From contig NZ_JAENXS010000001.1 in assembly GCF_016612535.1 (NCBI RefSeq), positions 806,001 to 870,000 on the forward strand: a DNA stretch of 64,000 bases. Reading direction: 5' to 3'. How positions within the stretch are numbered: position 1 is the stretch's first letter; each line of letters opens with the position of its first letter. Shown piece by piece: positions 29,452 through 38,220 of this stretch. The position numbers and the translations under genes are program-made. A model generated the notes under the pieces. It made no database searches. It worked only from the letters and a program-made list of their open reading frames with translations, and had not been told where the DNA came from. This stretch comes from Bradyrhizobium diazoefficiens (GTDB lineage Bacteria; Pseudomonadota; Alphaproteobacteria; Rhizobiales; Xanthobacteraceae).

Positions 29452-30172
29452 GTTGTCGCGCTCGCCGATCGAAGACGGCTATCGATTTCAGCAATAGAAC
29501 TCCCATATCGCCTTCTCTGCAGGCGCAAACATATTCCGCTGAGTTGGCGAAGTAGTTTTATATGTCACCGTGCAGCATCTCATCGGTTGAGCGTGACCTG
29601 GATTACCCGGTTATCTCGGTGGCATAGTTCCGGGCGGAAACGCCGAAGCCAGCCGCTCCATATTTTATGTACGGTAGCCTTTTTGCCGGGTGGCAAAATC
29701 ACCATGTGACCATCGGACATGCTGAGCCTAGACCGACAGGCACAGTTGGAAGGAAAACCGGCAACCGTACAGGTGCATCCACCGAAACAGTGGACTGGAC
29801 GGAAATTGGGAGGCGAGCATGCAGGTTGAATGTGCGAGCGTCCGGCAATACGTCTGACGAACGCAAGCTCGCCTTAGGATCGGCAGGATACCGTGCATTG
29901 CAGAAAATGCGGCACTCCCGTCGCCTTCGGATCGACGCGCGCATTGAGCGAGGACACGGTCCAATACTTTCTGGGTTTGACCTGACACCAAATAGCTATT
30001 TGTGGCGTGCAGTCTGCCTGACAGATCAATCGTTGGCGAACTGGCGGCGCGCGCCGTCGCCGGCGTATGGGATGGCACTCCGCACGGACTGGATAAGGTT
30101 CTCGCGTTACTGCGGGCGCTCGGAGATCTCAGAGGCTAGTTTCGTTCGATCCTGGGCGCCAGCTCACCGCGG
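29452..30172. other. Region without a convincing gene
   Basis: Apart from the palindrome at 29681 I recognise nothing. Open frames on both strands have no domain features; the right part may be decayed DNA like the adjacent pseudogenes. Confidence 0.45.
29681..29698. promoter_or_regulatory. Operator-like palindrome upstream of the PAS/MCP gene
   Basis: TTTTGCCGGGTGGCAAAA has perfect seven-base arms and is the third copy of the pattern found at 15927 and 17360. Confidence 0.65.
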
Positions 30173-30629
30173 TCAGGCTGCGGTGAGCTGCCACTGGAGC
30201 AACGAAAAAGGCGGCCTGGATTCGACGTGATGTTCGAACACACCCTCGACGCCGGCGCCGATGATGACGGCCTGCATGGGATCGCCCAGCAGGTTGCCGA
30301 TCATTCGCACGCCGCCGGCATGAGGTATCTCCACCAGGACGGCGACGTATGGACCATGGTGCCTGAGCGCGGCGTGGGAGGGATGCCAGACGCGCTCCCA
30401 ACTGAAGATCCGGCCGCGTGATTCGATCTCGATCCATTCGGGATCGAAGCATGGCACCGGTGACAGACCCACTCCGGCCCGAATTGCCATGAGTCGCAAT
30501 GACTGCACCGTTGCGCCATCAGGCGGCTCTCGCGCAGTCCCGCCCAGTACGGGGCGGACAGCCCGTCCGGCTCCGCCACCGGAATCGGCAGGCGTCGGGA
30601 AGATAGGTCGGACTTCTGCGGCCACTCAT
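30173..30629 (-). pseudogene. Frameshifted DUF35 (Zn-ribbon/OB-fold acyl-CoA-associated) gene
   Basis: The family sequence can be followed across two frame changes. PIPVAEPDGLSAPYW and the zinc ribbon CSHCDSWQFGPEWVCHRC lie in one frame, and FDPEWIEIESRGRIFSWERV through GGVRMIGNLLGDP to the end lie in another. Breaks are near 30,600 and 30,445. DUF35 proteins normally pair with SCP-x-type thiolases, and the remnant just upstream is such a thiolase. Confidence 0.75.
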
Positions 30630-31140
30630 AGCGTCGCCTCTGAGCCGAGAAGGAGATTGCTGGCCGGCGCCGCCGATGACCATCGCCGCCTCGTTTCGCG
30701 TCGCCTGATTGGTCGAGGTACCACGCACCTGGCGCACGGCCTCGAGCACCAGCGTGCATGTAGCATTCGGCAAGATTACCGCCGCTGGTGTTGAGCGGCA
30801 GCCGTCCGGACGGCGCGATGAGGTTCTCGAGCCTAAGGAATTCATTCGCCTCGTCCGGGTTGAAGAAGCCATGATCGGCCAAGGCCATCGCCACGCCACC
30901 AGTGAAATTCTCGTTGGCCTGCACCACGCCGACATCGGAGGGGCCAAGACCAGCCATGCGGTAAAGGTCCGGCGCTACCGTCTCGAAGCTGGCACAGGCA
31001 TAGAGCGGTGAATTGTGCGGAATGGCGCCGGTGCGATGTCCCGATCCGACCGCCGCCCCGAGGAGATAAGCCGGCTTTTGCCTGAAGTCGCCCGCGCGCT
31101 CCTCGGGCACCATAACAAGGACGAAACCACTCGGATCGAG
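30630..31140 (-). pseudogene. Truncated, frameshifted SCP-x-type thiolase remnant
   Basis: Only the C-terminal half is present: FVLVMVPEERAGDFRQKPAY, GSGHRTGAIPHNSPLYACAS, VQANENFTGGVAMALADHGF and NTSGGNLAECYMH, then a shift near 30,755 into LVLEAVRQVRGTSTNQA. The N-terminal half is replaced by unrelated DNA at about 31,140, close to the broken HTH gene. It was probably part of a lipid or CoA operon cut by island rearrangement. Confidence 0.75.
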
Positions 31141-31161
31141 GTATTTAGATTGCCAGGTACT

Positions 31162-31458
31162 ATGAAGCGTCGTCGCAAGAATCGTGGCATGCCGCCGCCC
31201 GCGACGTTTGATATCGATACGCTGCCAGGCAGCTCCAATTTGACGGCATTGGAGGTGGCCGCGGTCATCCGGCGCACGCCCGGAGCGCTGGAGCAGTGAC
31301 GGCGCGATCCGAACCACGCGCTGAAATGGCGTTACGTCGACGGGCGCCCGCTCTATCGCGCCGACGCAGTGCGCGACTATCTGGCTGGGCGCGATAAGAG
31401 CACTAAGCGCCCTCAGCCGCATAGTGCTCGCGGAGACGACCAAGCAGTTCGGCTTTGA
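31162..31458 (+). pseudogene. Broken small HTH (excisionase-like) gene with in-frame TGA
   Basis: The frame LTALEVAAVIRRTPGALEQ is followed by TGA at 31297-31299, then RRDPNHALKWRYVDGRPLY and RADAVRDYLAG. The stop sits where this AlpA/MerR-like family usually has Trp, so TGG to TGA is likely. The frame overlaps the 3' end of the convergent integrase gene. Such small HTH proteins often accompany integrases. A short product ending at 31299 would lack half of the domain. Confidence 0.65.
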
Positions 31459-32761
31459 TGGAGTCGAGCGGATTGGTCCGCTGCAGGCGCACAACCTTGC
31501 CGACCCGTTTCGCGCCGACCAACTGTGCGATGTAGTCGTGAGCGGCTTCGAACGCCATCTTGCGGATGATCCACTGTTCGTCGTGATTGTAGACCTGATC
31601 GATTCCGCGCGGCTTTTGTCCGACACACAGCCGCTGAATTTCGTTGTCATAACCGCATCGGGACATGATGGTGCGCAAGCTGCGCCTCAAGTCATGCATG
31701 GTAAACCTGGCGACGCTCGCTTCCTTGATTAGGCGGCTGACCATCTTGGTGAAACCCGACATCTGGCCGCCGGTCTTCGGTGACGGGAAGACGTGGTCGG
31801 AGGTTGCGCGCTGGAAATGCTTTGCGGCTGCAAGCACCTCGTCGACGAGGTGAGTGCGGGGCACATCGTGGTGCAGCCCCATCTTGGTCCATGCCTCATC
31901 GAAGGTAATGCGGTCCTCCATGACGTGCTTCGACCACTGGATCATTGTTGGCTCGCTACGACGCGGACCACCGAGCAGGCACAGGCGTGCTAATAGCCCG
32001 AAAGCTCCGAGCTTGCCGGATGCATGCCAGACCTTGATGATCTCCTCATCGGTCAGCGCGCGGCCCTTGGATCGGCGTCCAATCCTCTGCGCACGGGTTT
32101 CCTTGGGCGCGCGATAGCCGGCGAGCACGTTATGCTCGACGTAACCTTCGCCGACACACCATTCGAGGAACGTGTGCACGTGCTTGCGCAAGTCCTTAGC
32201 TGCGCCGCGCTTGCCGGTGTTGGCGATCTTGTCCACCGCCGCCATGATTTGCCGCCGCGTCAGGTCGCCGATGGCCAGATCCACATGGACCTTGAGACCC
32301 CGTCGCAGCGCCGACATTGCTGGCTTCCAATTGACGACTTGGCGTCCAGTCAGGGACGTTTCGTAGGGGCCGTCCTCAATGATCAGGTTCGCCAGCGTCG
32401 TGCGCTCCCTCTCGGCCAGCTGTTGCCGCTTGGCCTCACGCTTGGCGTCGTTCGGATCGCCCCCCTTGACCACCTCGCCAGCGGCGATGATGGCGGCCTG
32501 GCGCGCCGCCTTCTCATTGAACTTGGGCCATGCACCCAACGTCTTGCGATGCGTGCCCCTCGCCCCAGGCTTGGTGAACAGGTAGACCCAAGTCCGGCCG
32601 CCAGTGGCGCGCATCCTGATCGCCAGCCCAGGCTGCTCTGTGTCGTGCAGATAGTGCTGCGACTTGCCCGACGGCAGCGTGGCCGCACGGATCACCGCGT
32701 CGGTAAGCCTCAGGTAGTTCGTCCTCACTCCAGCGCTGAGGTCTTTGTCGCTCGCTTCCAT
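31403..32761 (-). CDS. Tyrosine site-specific integrase of the island
   Basis: The 452-residue recombinase has an N-terminal DUF4102-like arm-binding domain (YLHDTEQPGLAIRMRATGGRTWVYLF), a core-binding region and a catalytic domain with GGPRRSEP (first Arg), HDLRRSLRTI (His-x-x-Arg) and a late region with candidate nucleophile Tyr (QVYNHDE). Its start lies about 260 bases from the tRNA-Val fragment that would be its attachment core. It appears intact. Confidence 0.92.
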   Translation of the reverse strand: MEASDKDLSAGVRTNYLRLTDAVIRAATLPSGKSQHYLHDTEQPGLAIRMRATGGRTWVYLFTKPGARGTHRKTLGAWPKFNEKAARQAAIIAAGEVVKGGDPNDAKREAKRQQLAERERTTLANLIIEDGPYETSLTGRQVVNWKPAMSALRRGLKVHVDLAIGDLTRRQIMAAVDKIANTGKRGAAKDLRKHVHTFLEWCVGEGYVEHNVLAGYRAPKETRAQRIGRRSKGRALTDEEIIKVWHASGKLGAFGLLARLCLLGGPRRSEPTMIQWSKHVMEDRITFDEAWTKMGLHHDVPRTHLVDEVLAAAKHFQRATSDHVFPSPKTGGQMSGFTKMVSRLIKEASVARFTMHDLRRSLRTIMSRCGYDNEIQRLCVGQKPRGIDQVYNHDEQWIIRKMAFEAAHDYIAQLVGAKRVGKVVRLQRTNPLDSIKAELLGRLREHYAAEGA

Positions 32762-33020
32762 CTTCCCTGCCCTCTCAGTGTCCCCCGCGACACGCCCAGA
32801 GGAGGCCCGAGAAATGGGTCACAACCCCGTTCGCTCCATGTTCCCGGCTCTTTTGTGCCCGGAGGGAAAAATCACGGAGGGGCACAGCGGGGGCATACAA
32901 AATATGGGATGTCCAGCCATGGCCAACTATGGTCGCATGTGGATTATTAACCCCATATCGCAGGGGTTTTTGCAATTTTACTATGGCGGAATTTGGTTGG
33001 TTGCGGTCTACAAATTGTGG

Positions 33021-33065
33021 TTCACACGGGAGAGGTCCAAGGTTCGATCCCTTGTGCGCCCACCA
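33021..33065 (+). other. Attachment-site remnant: 3' end of tRNA-Val(CAC)
   Basis: The 45 bases reproduce a tRNA from anticodon-loop position 32: TTCACAC (anticodon CAC), GGGAG stem strand, AGGTC, a perfect CAAGG/CCTTG T stem with TTCGATC loop, TGCGCCC and ACCA. The bases just upstream do not pair with GGGAG, so this is not a whole gene. It marks the island-chromosome junction. Confidence 0.8.
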
Positions 33066-33255
33066 TTCATCGTCGTGACACTGACCGGTTGCGGACGATC
33101 GCTGAGGCGTGGCGGCTTTTGTCACCCGCTCCAACGAAAAGTCGAAAACAACCCCATGCACAGTAGCCGACATCAGTCGGATTTAATGGGTTTCTAATTT
33201 TCCGAATTAGATTTGACACGTCGGGCAAAACACCGGCAGGATGGCATCATCCGAC

Positions 33256-33738
33256 CTACTTGATCGACAAAACCTCGATCTCCTGCGCGCCCGCCCCCAC
33301 GACATCGCCGACGCCCTTCCCCATCAGCGACCTCGCAACCGGGGACACGAACGAAATCGACCCCGCCTTCGGATCGGCTTCATCTTCTCCGACGATGCGA
33401 TAGGTCTGCACGCGGCCGTCGGCGCGGCTGAAGGTCACCGTGCTGCCGAAGGCGACCGTCTCGTTTGACACCGGATCGGGGACCAGTTGCGCCGTGCGCA
33501 GCCGTTCGGCCAGATAGCGCGCGTCGCGCAAGGGCACCGCCGACTGCCGGCGCTTTTCGTTGACGTCGTCGATAGCTTGCGCGGCCTCATAGGCCGCGCG
33601 CGCGTCTTGGAGCTGCGTCTGCAACGCCTGCAGGCCCGCTTCCGTCACCAGATTTGGATGCGGCGAGATCGGACGATCCGGCAACAGCGTTTCGGACGCC
33701 GTCTCGGCGCTCTCTTCTTTGGTAAAGGCGACGCTCAA
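33256..33738 (-). CDS. GreA/GreB-family transcription elongation factor
   Basis: The 160-residue protein starts at a TTG (33738). It has an N-terminal antiparallel coiled coil (TEAGLQALQTQLQDARAAYE through YLAERLRTAQ) and the GreA C-terminal domain (VAFGSTVTF, YRIVGEDEADPKAGSISF, SPVARSLMGKGVGD). Gre factors stimulate transcript cleavage in stalled RNA polymerase. It differs from housekeeping GreA in its longer N-terminal tail and is probably a paralogue. It is the first gene on the chromosomal side of the attachment site. Confidence 0.85.
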   Translation of the reverse strand: MSVAFTKEESAETASETLLPDRPISPHPNLVTEAGLQALQTQLQDARAAYEAAQAIDDVNEKRRQSAVPLRDARYLAERLRTAQLVPDPVSNETVAFGSTVTFSRADGRVQTYRIVGEDEADPKAGSISFVSPVARSLMGKGVGDVVGAGAQEIEVLSIK

Positions 33739-33774
33739 CTCGAATATCCCGTCGAACTGTTTTGGAGTCCCGGA

Positions 33775-34257
33775 CTATAACTCAAGTTCGACGAAACGGC
33801 GCAGCTTGAAGACGATGTCGGGCAGCGCCTGGCGGAACCGGGTTGCGTTCCGGAAATTGGTCGAGAACGGCGCGAACGTGATCATCGCATTCCAGTGCCG
33901 ATAGCCGTAGACCGTGACCGAGACGCCGGACGCCGGAAAATCCTCGATCTTGCGCAACTCGCCGAGCACGAGATCGGCAATCGCGTCCGCCGGCAGAAGT
34001 CGCTTGCCATCGGGCGTCAGGGATTGACTGGCAGGCGCGACCGGCTTCGCAGCGGTCACCGCTTCATCGGGTGCATCCTGGAGCTTCGGAGACTCCGCTT
34101 CCGGGATTTGGGCCACGTCCGGTGCTGGTTCGGCCGCCGGCGCGGCCGGCATGACGTCAGCAAGCGGCGGCGGGCTGGCGGCCTCTGCACGCTTGTTGCC
34201 GCCCAGGATGCTGCTGATCATGGCCACAAGGCCAGCATCCTTCGCATCGTCGCTCAT
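33775..34257 (-). CDS. Hypothetical protein with Ala/Pro-rich middle
   Basis: 160 residues from ATG 34257. A short N-terminal segment and an Ala/Pro/Glu-rich linker (about 25-85) precede a compact C-terminal part (about 90-160; GVSVTVYGYRHWNAMITFAP) that I do not recognise. It ends 36 bases before the Gre-factor start on the same strand. Confidence 0.6.
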   Translation of the reverse strand: MSDDAKDAGLVAMISSILGGNKRAEAASPPPLADVMPAAPAAEPAPDVAQIPEAESPKLQDAPDEAVTAAKPVAPASQSLTPDGKRLLPADAIADLVLGELRKIEDFPASGVSVTVYGYRHWNAMITFAPFSTNFRNATRFRQALPDIVFKLRRFVELEL

Positions 34258-34421
34258 CACAGCTTCCCCCCGGCTTGGCCTACTGTAACACCGGCACCGT
34301 AGGCCGCCACAGGGTCAGCCGATCGGATCGAACCATCGCTCCTGCATGGCTCCCAACCAGTCCCACCGCGGCGCAAGACGGGGAGCAAGACGGACAGCAC
34401 CTGGCGCCGCGGTGCGATCCG

Positions 34422-34772
34422 TCACTGCTTCTCGAACGGAATATATTGCTGGTACTGCTTCGGCACGGAGCTGCGATAGCGCGCCGGAACGGTGCCGCTG
34501 TCGACCGAATGATCGATCTCCTGCTGCCGCGTCATCTTCTTCTTCGCTGGCTTCTTCCCTGCACTCTTCGAGCCGGCCGGCGGGGCCGAATTGTCGGTGG
34601 TCGCAGCCGGCGGGGTGGTCGCGGCAGGTGCAGGGGTCGCAGCAGGCGGCGTGGTGGCCGCGGCGGCCGGCGCCGCGCCACCTGCGGCCGGTGCGGTCTG
34701 CGCCAGCGCGAGCGATGTTTGCAGGATGAGCGCCAGCGCCGCAGTCGCAGCCAACAAATATGATCTTTGCAT
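34422..34772 (-). CDS. Small exported Ala/Pro-rich protein
   Basis: 116 residues from ATG 34772, beginning with a signal peptide (MQRSYLLAATAALALILQTS, cleavage near ALAQ). A low-complexity Ala/Pro/Thr stretch and a lysine cluster (SAGKKPAKKKMTRQQ) follow, with a conserved-looking end (VPKQYQQYIPF). Function is unknown; the frame's longer start at 34850 would hide the signal peptide. Confidence 0.65.
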   Translation of the reverse strand: MQRSYLLAATAALALILQTSLALAQTAPAAGGAAPAAAATTPPAATPAPAATTPPAATTDNSAPPAGSKSAGKKPAKKKMTRQQEIDHSVDSGTVPARYRSSVPKQYQQYIPFEKQ

Positions 34773-35244
34773 CAGAACCTCCAAAATGTCTGATCCCCAA
34801 TGACGGAAGCGTAGTCCCGCGGGATCGTCGCGTGCAAGTCCGCCGACCATAGGCGGGACCCGGGCTGCAAACTGTGGCCGAGATCACATCCCGGGACGGC
34901 TTGGCCTGCGAGGCAGCGTACGCGTGCCGCTACAATTTTTACGCGAACACGATGTTCGCTACGACAAGTCGCTTCGCCGATTAGGTCGGCGAAGCTGACA
35001 TTGCTTCGCGACGAAAATTTCGATGACGAGAATGTTATTCGGCATCGATGCGGGAAAAATTTGCAAAGCACATCCGCAGCTTGATCGCAACGCTTGCTCC
35101 TGGAACCGCATCGACGTCGCGCGATGTGTGAAGCAGAGGCTTGTGACGCCAAAATCCCCGATCTAGCTTCGCCTGCATATTTTATGATGAACAACTTTAG
35201 CTTTAGTTGCTTGCCGTCGTCACTTTTCATGGAGGAGGTACTTT
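34773..35244. other. Intergenic region between the small exported protein and peroxidase genes
   Basis: No gene seen. It presumably holds the two divergent promoters; GGAGGAGG stands before the peroxidase start. Confidence 0.5.
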
Positions 35245-36789
35245 ATGAGCAGTCGTCACGCCATTACCCCGCGCGGTCTGAACGCCACCCGCTCGCCGTT
35301 GTCACAAGGCCGCTTCGGCCGCATGTTTCGCACTCTGACGCCGGCGAAATTCGGCCCGAACGAGGCCGACAACATCGCAAATCTCGCTGCGCTCGCCGAC
35401 AACATGGTCGGCGATTTCGACGCCCCCAAAGACAGCCCCGACGCCGAGGAGAGCGGAATTCCCGCGCTCTATACCTATTTCAGCCAATTCGTCGATCACG
35501 ACATCACCTTCGACCCGGTGAGCTCGCTGACCAAGCAACAGGACCCGGACGGGCTCGTCGATTTCCGCACGCCGGCGCTCGATCTCGATAATCTCTACGG
35601 GCGTGGCCCGAACGACCAGCCCTATATGTACGACAATAGCGGCAAGTTTCTCCTCGGCGAAAACTTGACCGGCACCGGCGTGTCCAACGCCTTCGACCTG
35701 CCGCGCTTCAAGGGCCGCGCGCTCATCGGCGATCCCCGCAACGACGAGAACAGCATCGTCTCGCAGTTCCAGGGGTTGATGCTGCGCTTCCACAACCGCA
35801 TGGTCGACGACAATGAAGGGCTCTCCTTCGAGACCGTGCAGCAGCGCGTCCGCTTCCACTATCAATACGTCGTGCTGAACGACTTCCTGCCGCGGATCGT
35901 CAATGCCGGCGTGCTGAACGATCTCAGGACCGGCGGCCATTACGACCACAGCAAGCTCGCCTACTATCACTGGAAGACGTATCCCTACATGCCGGTCGAG
36001 TTTTCGGTCGCGGCCTATCGGCTCGGGCACTCGATGATCCGGCCCGGCTATCGGCTGAACGACGCCGACAACATGCTGCTGCAGATCTTCCCCGATCCCA
36101 ACAACCCCGACAACAACGCGCTGACCGGCTTCCGCGCGATGGGTCCGGGCCGCGCCATCGACTGGGGCCGGTTCATCGACATCGACACCCGCGCTTATGG
36201 CGTCGAAGACGACAGCACCAATACGGACAACAAGCGGCGGCTGCAGTTCGCCTATCGCATCGACACCTCCCTGGTCGATCCGCTACGCAAGCTGCCGCCG
36301 GAGATCGCCTCCAATCCGTCGTCGCTGGCGCTGCGCAATCTCGAGCGCGGCTGGCGGCTCGGACTGCCGTCGGGCCAGGCGGTTGCCAGGGCGATGCACC
36401 AGACGCCGCTGACCGACGAGCAGATCGTCATCGGCCGGGCCGTCGACGGCCCCGACCCGACAGGCGATCCGCAAGTGCCGATCGCGTCGATTGCGAACGG
36501 CGTGTTCAGGGGCAACTGCCCGCTCTGGACCTACATCCTCGCGGAAGCTCGCCAGTTCCAGACCGCGGTCACGATCCCGGCCACCGGTGCGCCGGCGAGC
36601 GGCATCAACACGCCGCAGCTCGGGCCGGTCGGTGGACGCATCCTCGCCGAAGTCTTCCTCGGCATGATGTTCGGCGACGCCTCCTCCATGCTGTCACTCG
36701 ACCCGAACTGGGCGCCGGTAACCGGTCCGGATTTCAAGCTGAAGGATCTCGTGACCTACGCGCTCGGCCAGGGCGCTCCGCTGCATTGA
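35245..36789 (+). CDS. Animal-type haem peroxidase family protein
   Basis: The 514-residue protein starts after a GGAGGAGG site. It carries the distal-haem/calcium motif FVDHDITFDP (about residues 83-92), the catalytic arginine region (LMLRFHNRMVDDN), the proximal helix YRLGHSMIRPGY and a C-terminal FLGMMFGDASSML. No signal peptide is visible. Bacterial members oxidise halides or organic substrates with peroxide; the substrate here is unknown. The gene stands alone. Confidence 0.88.
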   Translation: MSSRHAITPRGLNATRSPLSQGRFGRMFRTLTPAKFGPNEADNIANLAALADNMVGDFDAPKDSPDAEESGIPALYTYFSQFVDHDITFDPVSSLTKQQDPDGLVDFRTPALDLDNLYGRGPNDQPYMYDNSGKFLLGENLTGTGVSNAFDLPRFKGRALIGDPRNDENSIVSQFQGLMLRFHNRMVDDNEGLSFETVQQRVRFHYQYVVLNDFLPRIVNAGVLNDLRTGGHYDHSKLAYYHWKTYPYMPVEFSVAAYRLGHSMIRPGYRLNDADNMLLQIFPDPNNPDNNALTGFRAMGPGRAIDWGRFIDIDTRAYGVEDDSTNTDNKRRLQFAYRIDTSLVDPLRKLPPEIASNPSSLALRNLERGWRLGLPSGQAVARAMHQTPLTDEQIVIGRAVDGPDPTGDPQVPIASIANGVFRGNCPLWTYILAEARQFQTAVTIPATGAPASGINTPQLGPVGGRILAEVFLGMMFGDASSMLSLDPNWAPVTGPDFKLKDLVTYALGQGAPLH

Positions 36790-36808
36790 GCTGGTGACAA
36801 TTGACGAC

Positions 36809-36837
36809 AAGGCCGCTCGCGTCCCGTGGGCGGCCTT
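36809..36837 (+). terminator. Possible terminator hairpin after the peroxidase gene
   Basis: AAGGCCGC and GCGGCCTT form an eight-pair stem with a 13-base loop 20 bases after the stop. There is no T tract, so termination is uncertain. Confidence 0.4.
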
Positions 36838-36951
36838 GCCAGCTAAAACGTGGATGAAATCAGGTTCTCGGGCTGTCTGTGGTTCGCCTCACCCGACGGC
36901 GACCGGCATTGGGCCAATGACGGACTCATGCAGCGCAACAAACATCGGGAT

Positions 36952-37926
36952 CTATTCGATCACCTCGTCGGCCCGCCCGATCAGAGCGGACGGAACCACC
37001 AGGCCGATCTTCTTCGCGGTGCCAAGATTGATGACGAGTTCGAATCTTGTGGGCTGCTCCATCGGCGTCTCGCCGGCTGACTCGCTGCTAAGGGCCTTCT
37101 TGATAAGTCGCGCGGATTGGCGACACATGTCCTGCACGTTGGGACCATAGGACATCAGCCCACCGGCCTCCACAAATTCCCTGAAATTAAAAACTGTCGC
37201 GATGCCTTTGCTCACCGCGATTTCGTTCAGTTCACGCCGGCGAAGAAAGAACATCGGATCGTAGATGACGATTGCGCCGGTGGCGCCGGCGCTGGCGGCC
37301 TGCGAGAAAGCCGGAACGATCTCTTCGGGTTTAAGGACGGACTGCCGCAGCAATTCTATCGAGCTTGCCTTCGCTGCCAGTTCGATTTGTTTAAATTCGG
37401 CCACCGAGCGCTGATCATCCGGGTTGAGCATGACGACCAGCCGGGAGATCGATGGAAGAATCTCCTTGATAAGCTCGACGCGCTTGCCGTCCAAGTCGGC
37501 ATTAATGCAGGTGACCCCGGTCAGATTTCCGCCCGGCCGGGAAAGATTCGATACAAGCCCCGCCGCGAGCGCATCACAGGTCACAGCGATGATGGGTATC
37601 CTGTCGGTTGCCTGCTTCGCTGCCTTCGCTGCCTGATCGCCGCTCGTGAAAATCAGATTGACACCCGAAGCGGCCAATTCGGCTGCAAGCGCAGGCAATT
37701 GATCGATTCGTCCGTTCGCATAGCGGCGTTCAAGGGAAATGTTTTTTCCCTCGATCAATCCCTGTTCGACGAGCCCCTGATAAAGACCCTTCAGATAGCC
37801 GGAAGACGCCTCCGATCCCGGCAGCAGCATTCCGATTCTGGACGGCTTCGGACGATCCTCGGCCTCGGCGCTGGCGGAAAACATTGCGTAAATTGCGACG
37901 ATGAAAAGCACTAAGCGAATTGTCAT
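36952..37926 (-). CDS. ABC-type substrate-binding protein (TrpX/ABC_sub_bind family)
   Basis: 324 residues from ATG 37926, with a signal peptide (TIRLVLFIVAIYAMFSASAEA). The features RIGMLLPGSEASSGYLKGL, FTSGDQAAKAAKQATDRIPI and LVVMLNPDDQRSVAE fit the periplasmic ABC_sub_bind family, which is often found as lone genes in rhizobia. No permease or ATPase gene is adjacent, so the ligand is unknown. Confidence 0.85.
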   Translation of the reverse strand: MTIRLVLFIVAIYAMFSASAEAEDRPKPSRIGMLLPGSEASSGYLKGLYQGLVEQGLIEGKNISLERRYANGRIDQLPALAAELAASGVNLIFTSGDQAAKAAKQATDRIPIIAVTCDALAAGLVSNLSRPGGNLTGVTCINADLDGKRVELIKEILPSISRLVVMLNPDDQRSVAEFKQIELAAKASSIELLRQSVLKPEEIVPAFSQAASAGATGAIVIYDPMFFLRRRELNEIAVSKGIATVFNFREFVEAGGLMSYGPNVQDMCRQSARLIKKALSSESAGETPMEQPTRFELVINLGTAKKIGLVVPSALIGRADEVIE

Positions 37927-38220
37927 GACGCTGTTTCGTAACGACACTGTTGCATATCGCGGACGGGGGACAGTACTGCCAAAGGACAGCTTGTGTAAGC
38001 GACGATGCGGTCTTTTTCGCCTGAATTTCCGATGCCGCCCGATGTCCGGGTTGGGTCAAAGGCCGACAGTCGGCCGGGTGGCGTCGAAGTCCGCTACGGG
38101 CCAGAAGCGGGGCGTCCTGGCGCCTAACGGTTGTTGTGGACTGTCCCGTCGCATCTGCCATAGTTGGCGATCCAGGCGGTCTCATTGAGGAGATCGAATA
38201 ACGTCAGTTCTGGGGATGAC

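Noticed and set aside
30301..31650. Single 449-codon minus-strand protein
   Set aside because: Only its middle and parts of its end match thiolase and DUF35; the match jumps between frames, and the first 160 codons are antisense to other features. It is better read as pseudogene remnants.
33001..33065. Complete tRNA gene
   Set aside because: Only the 3' part from the anticodon loop is present; the upstream bases cannot form the anticodon, D or acceptor stems.
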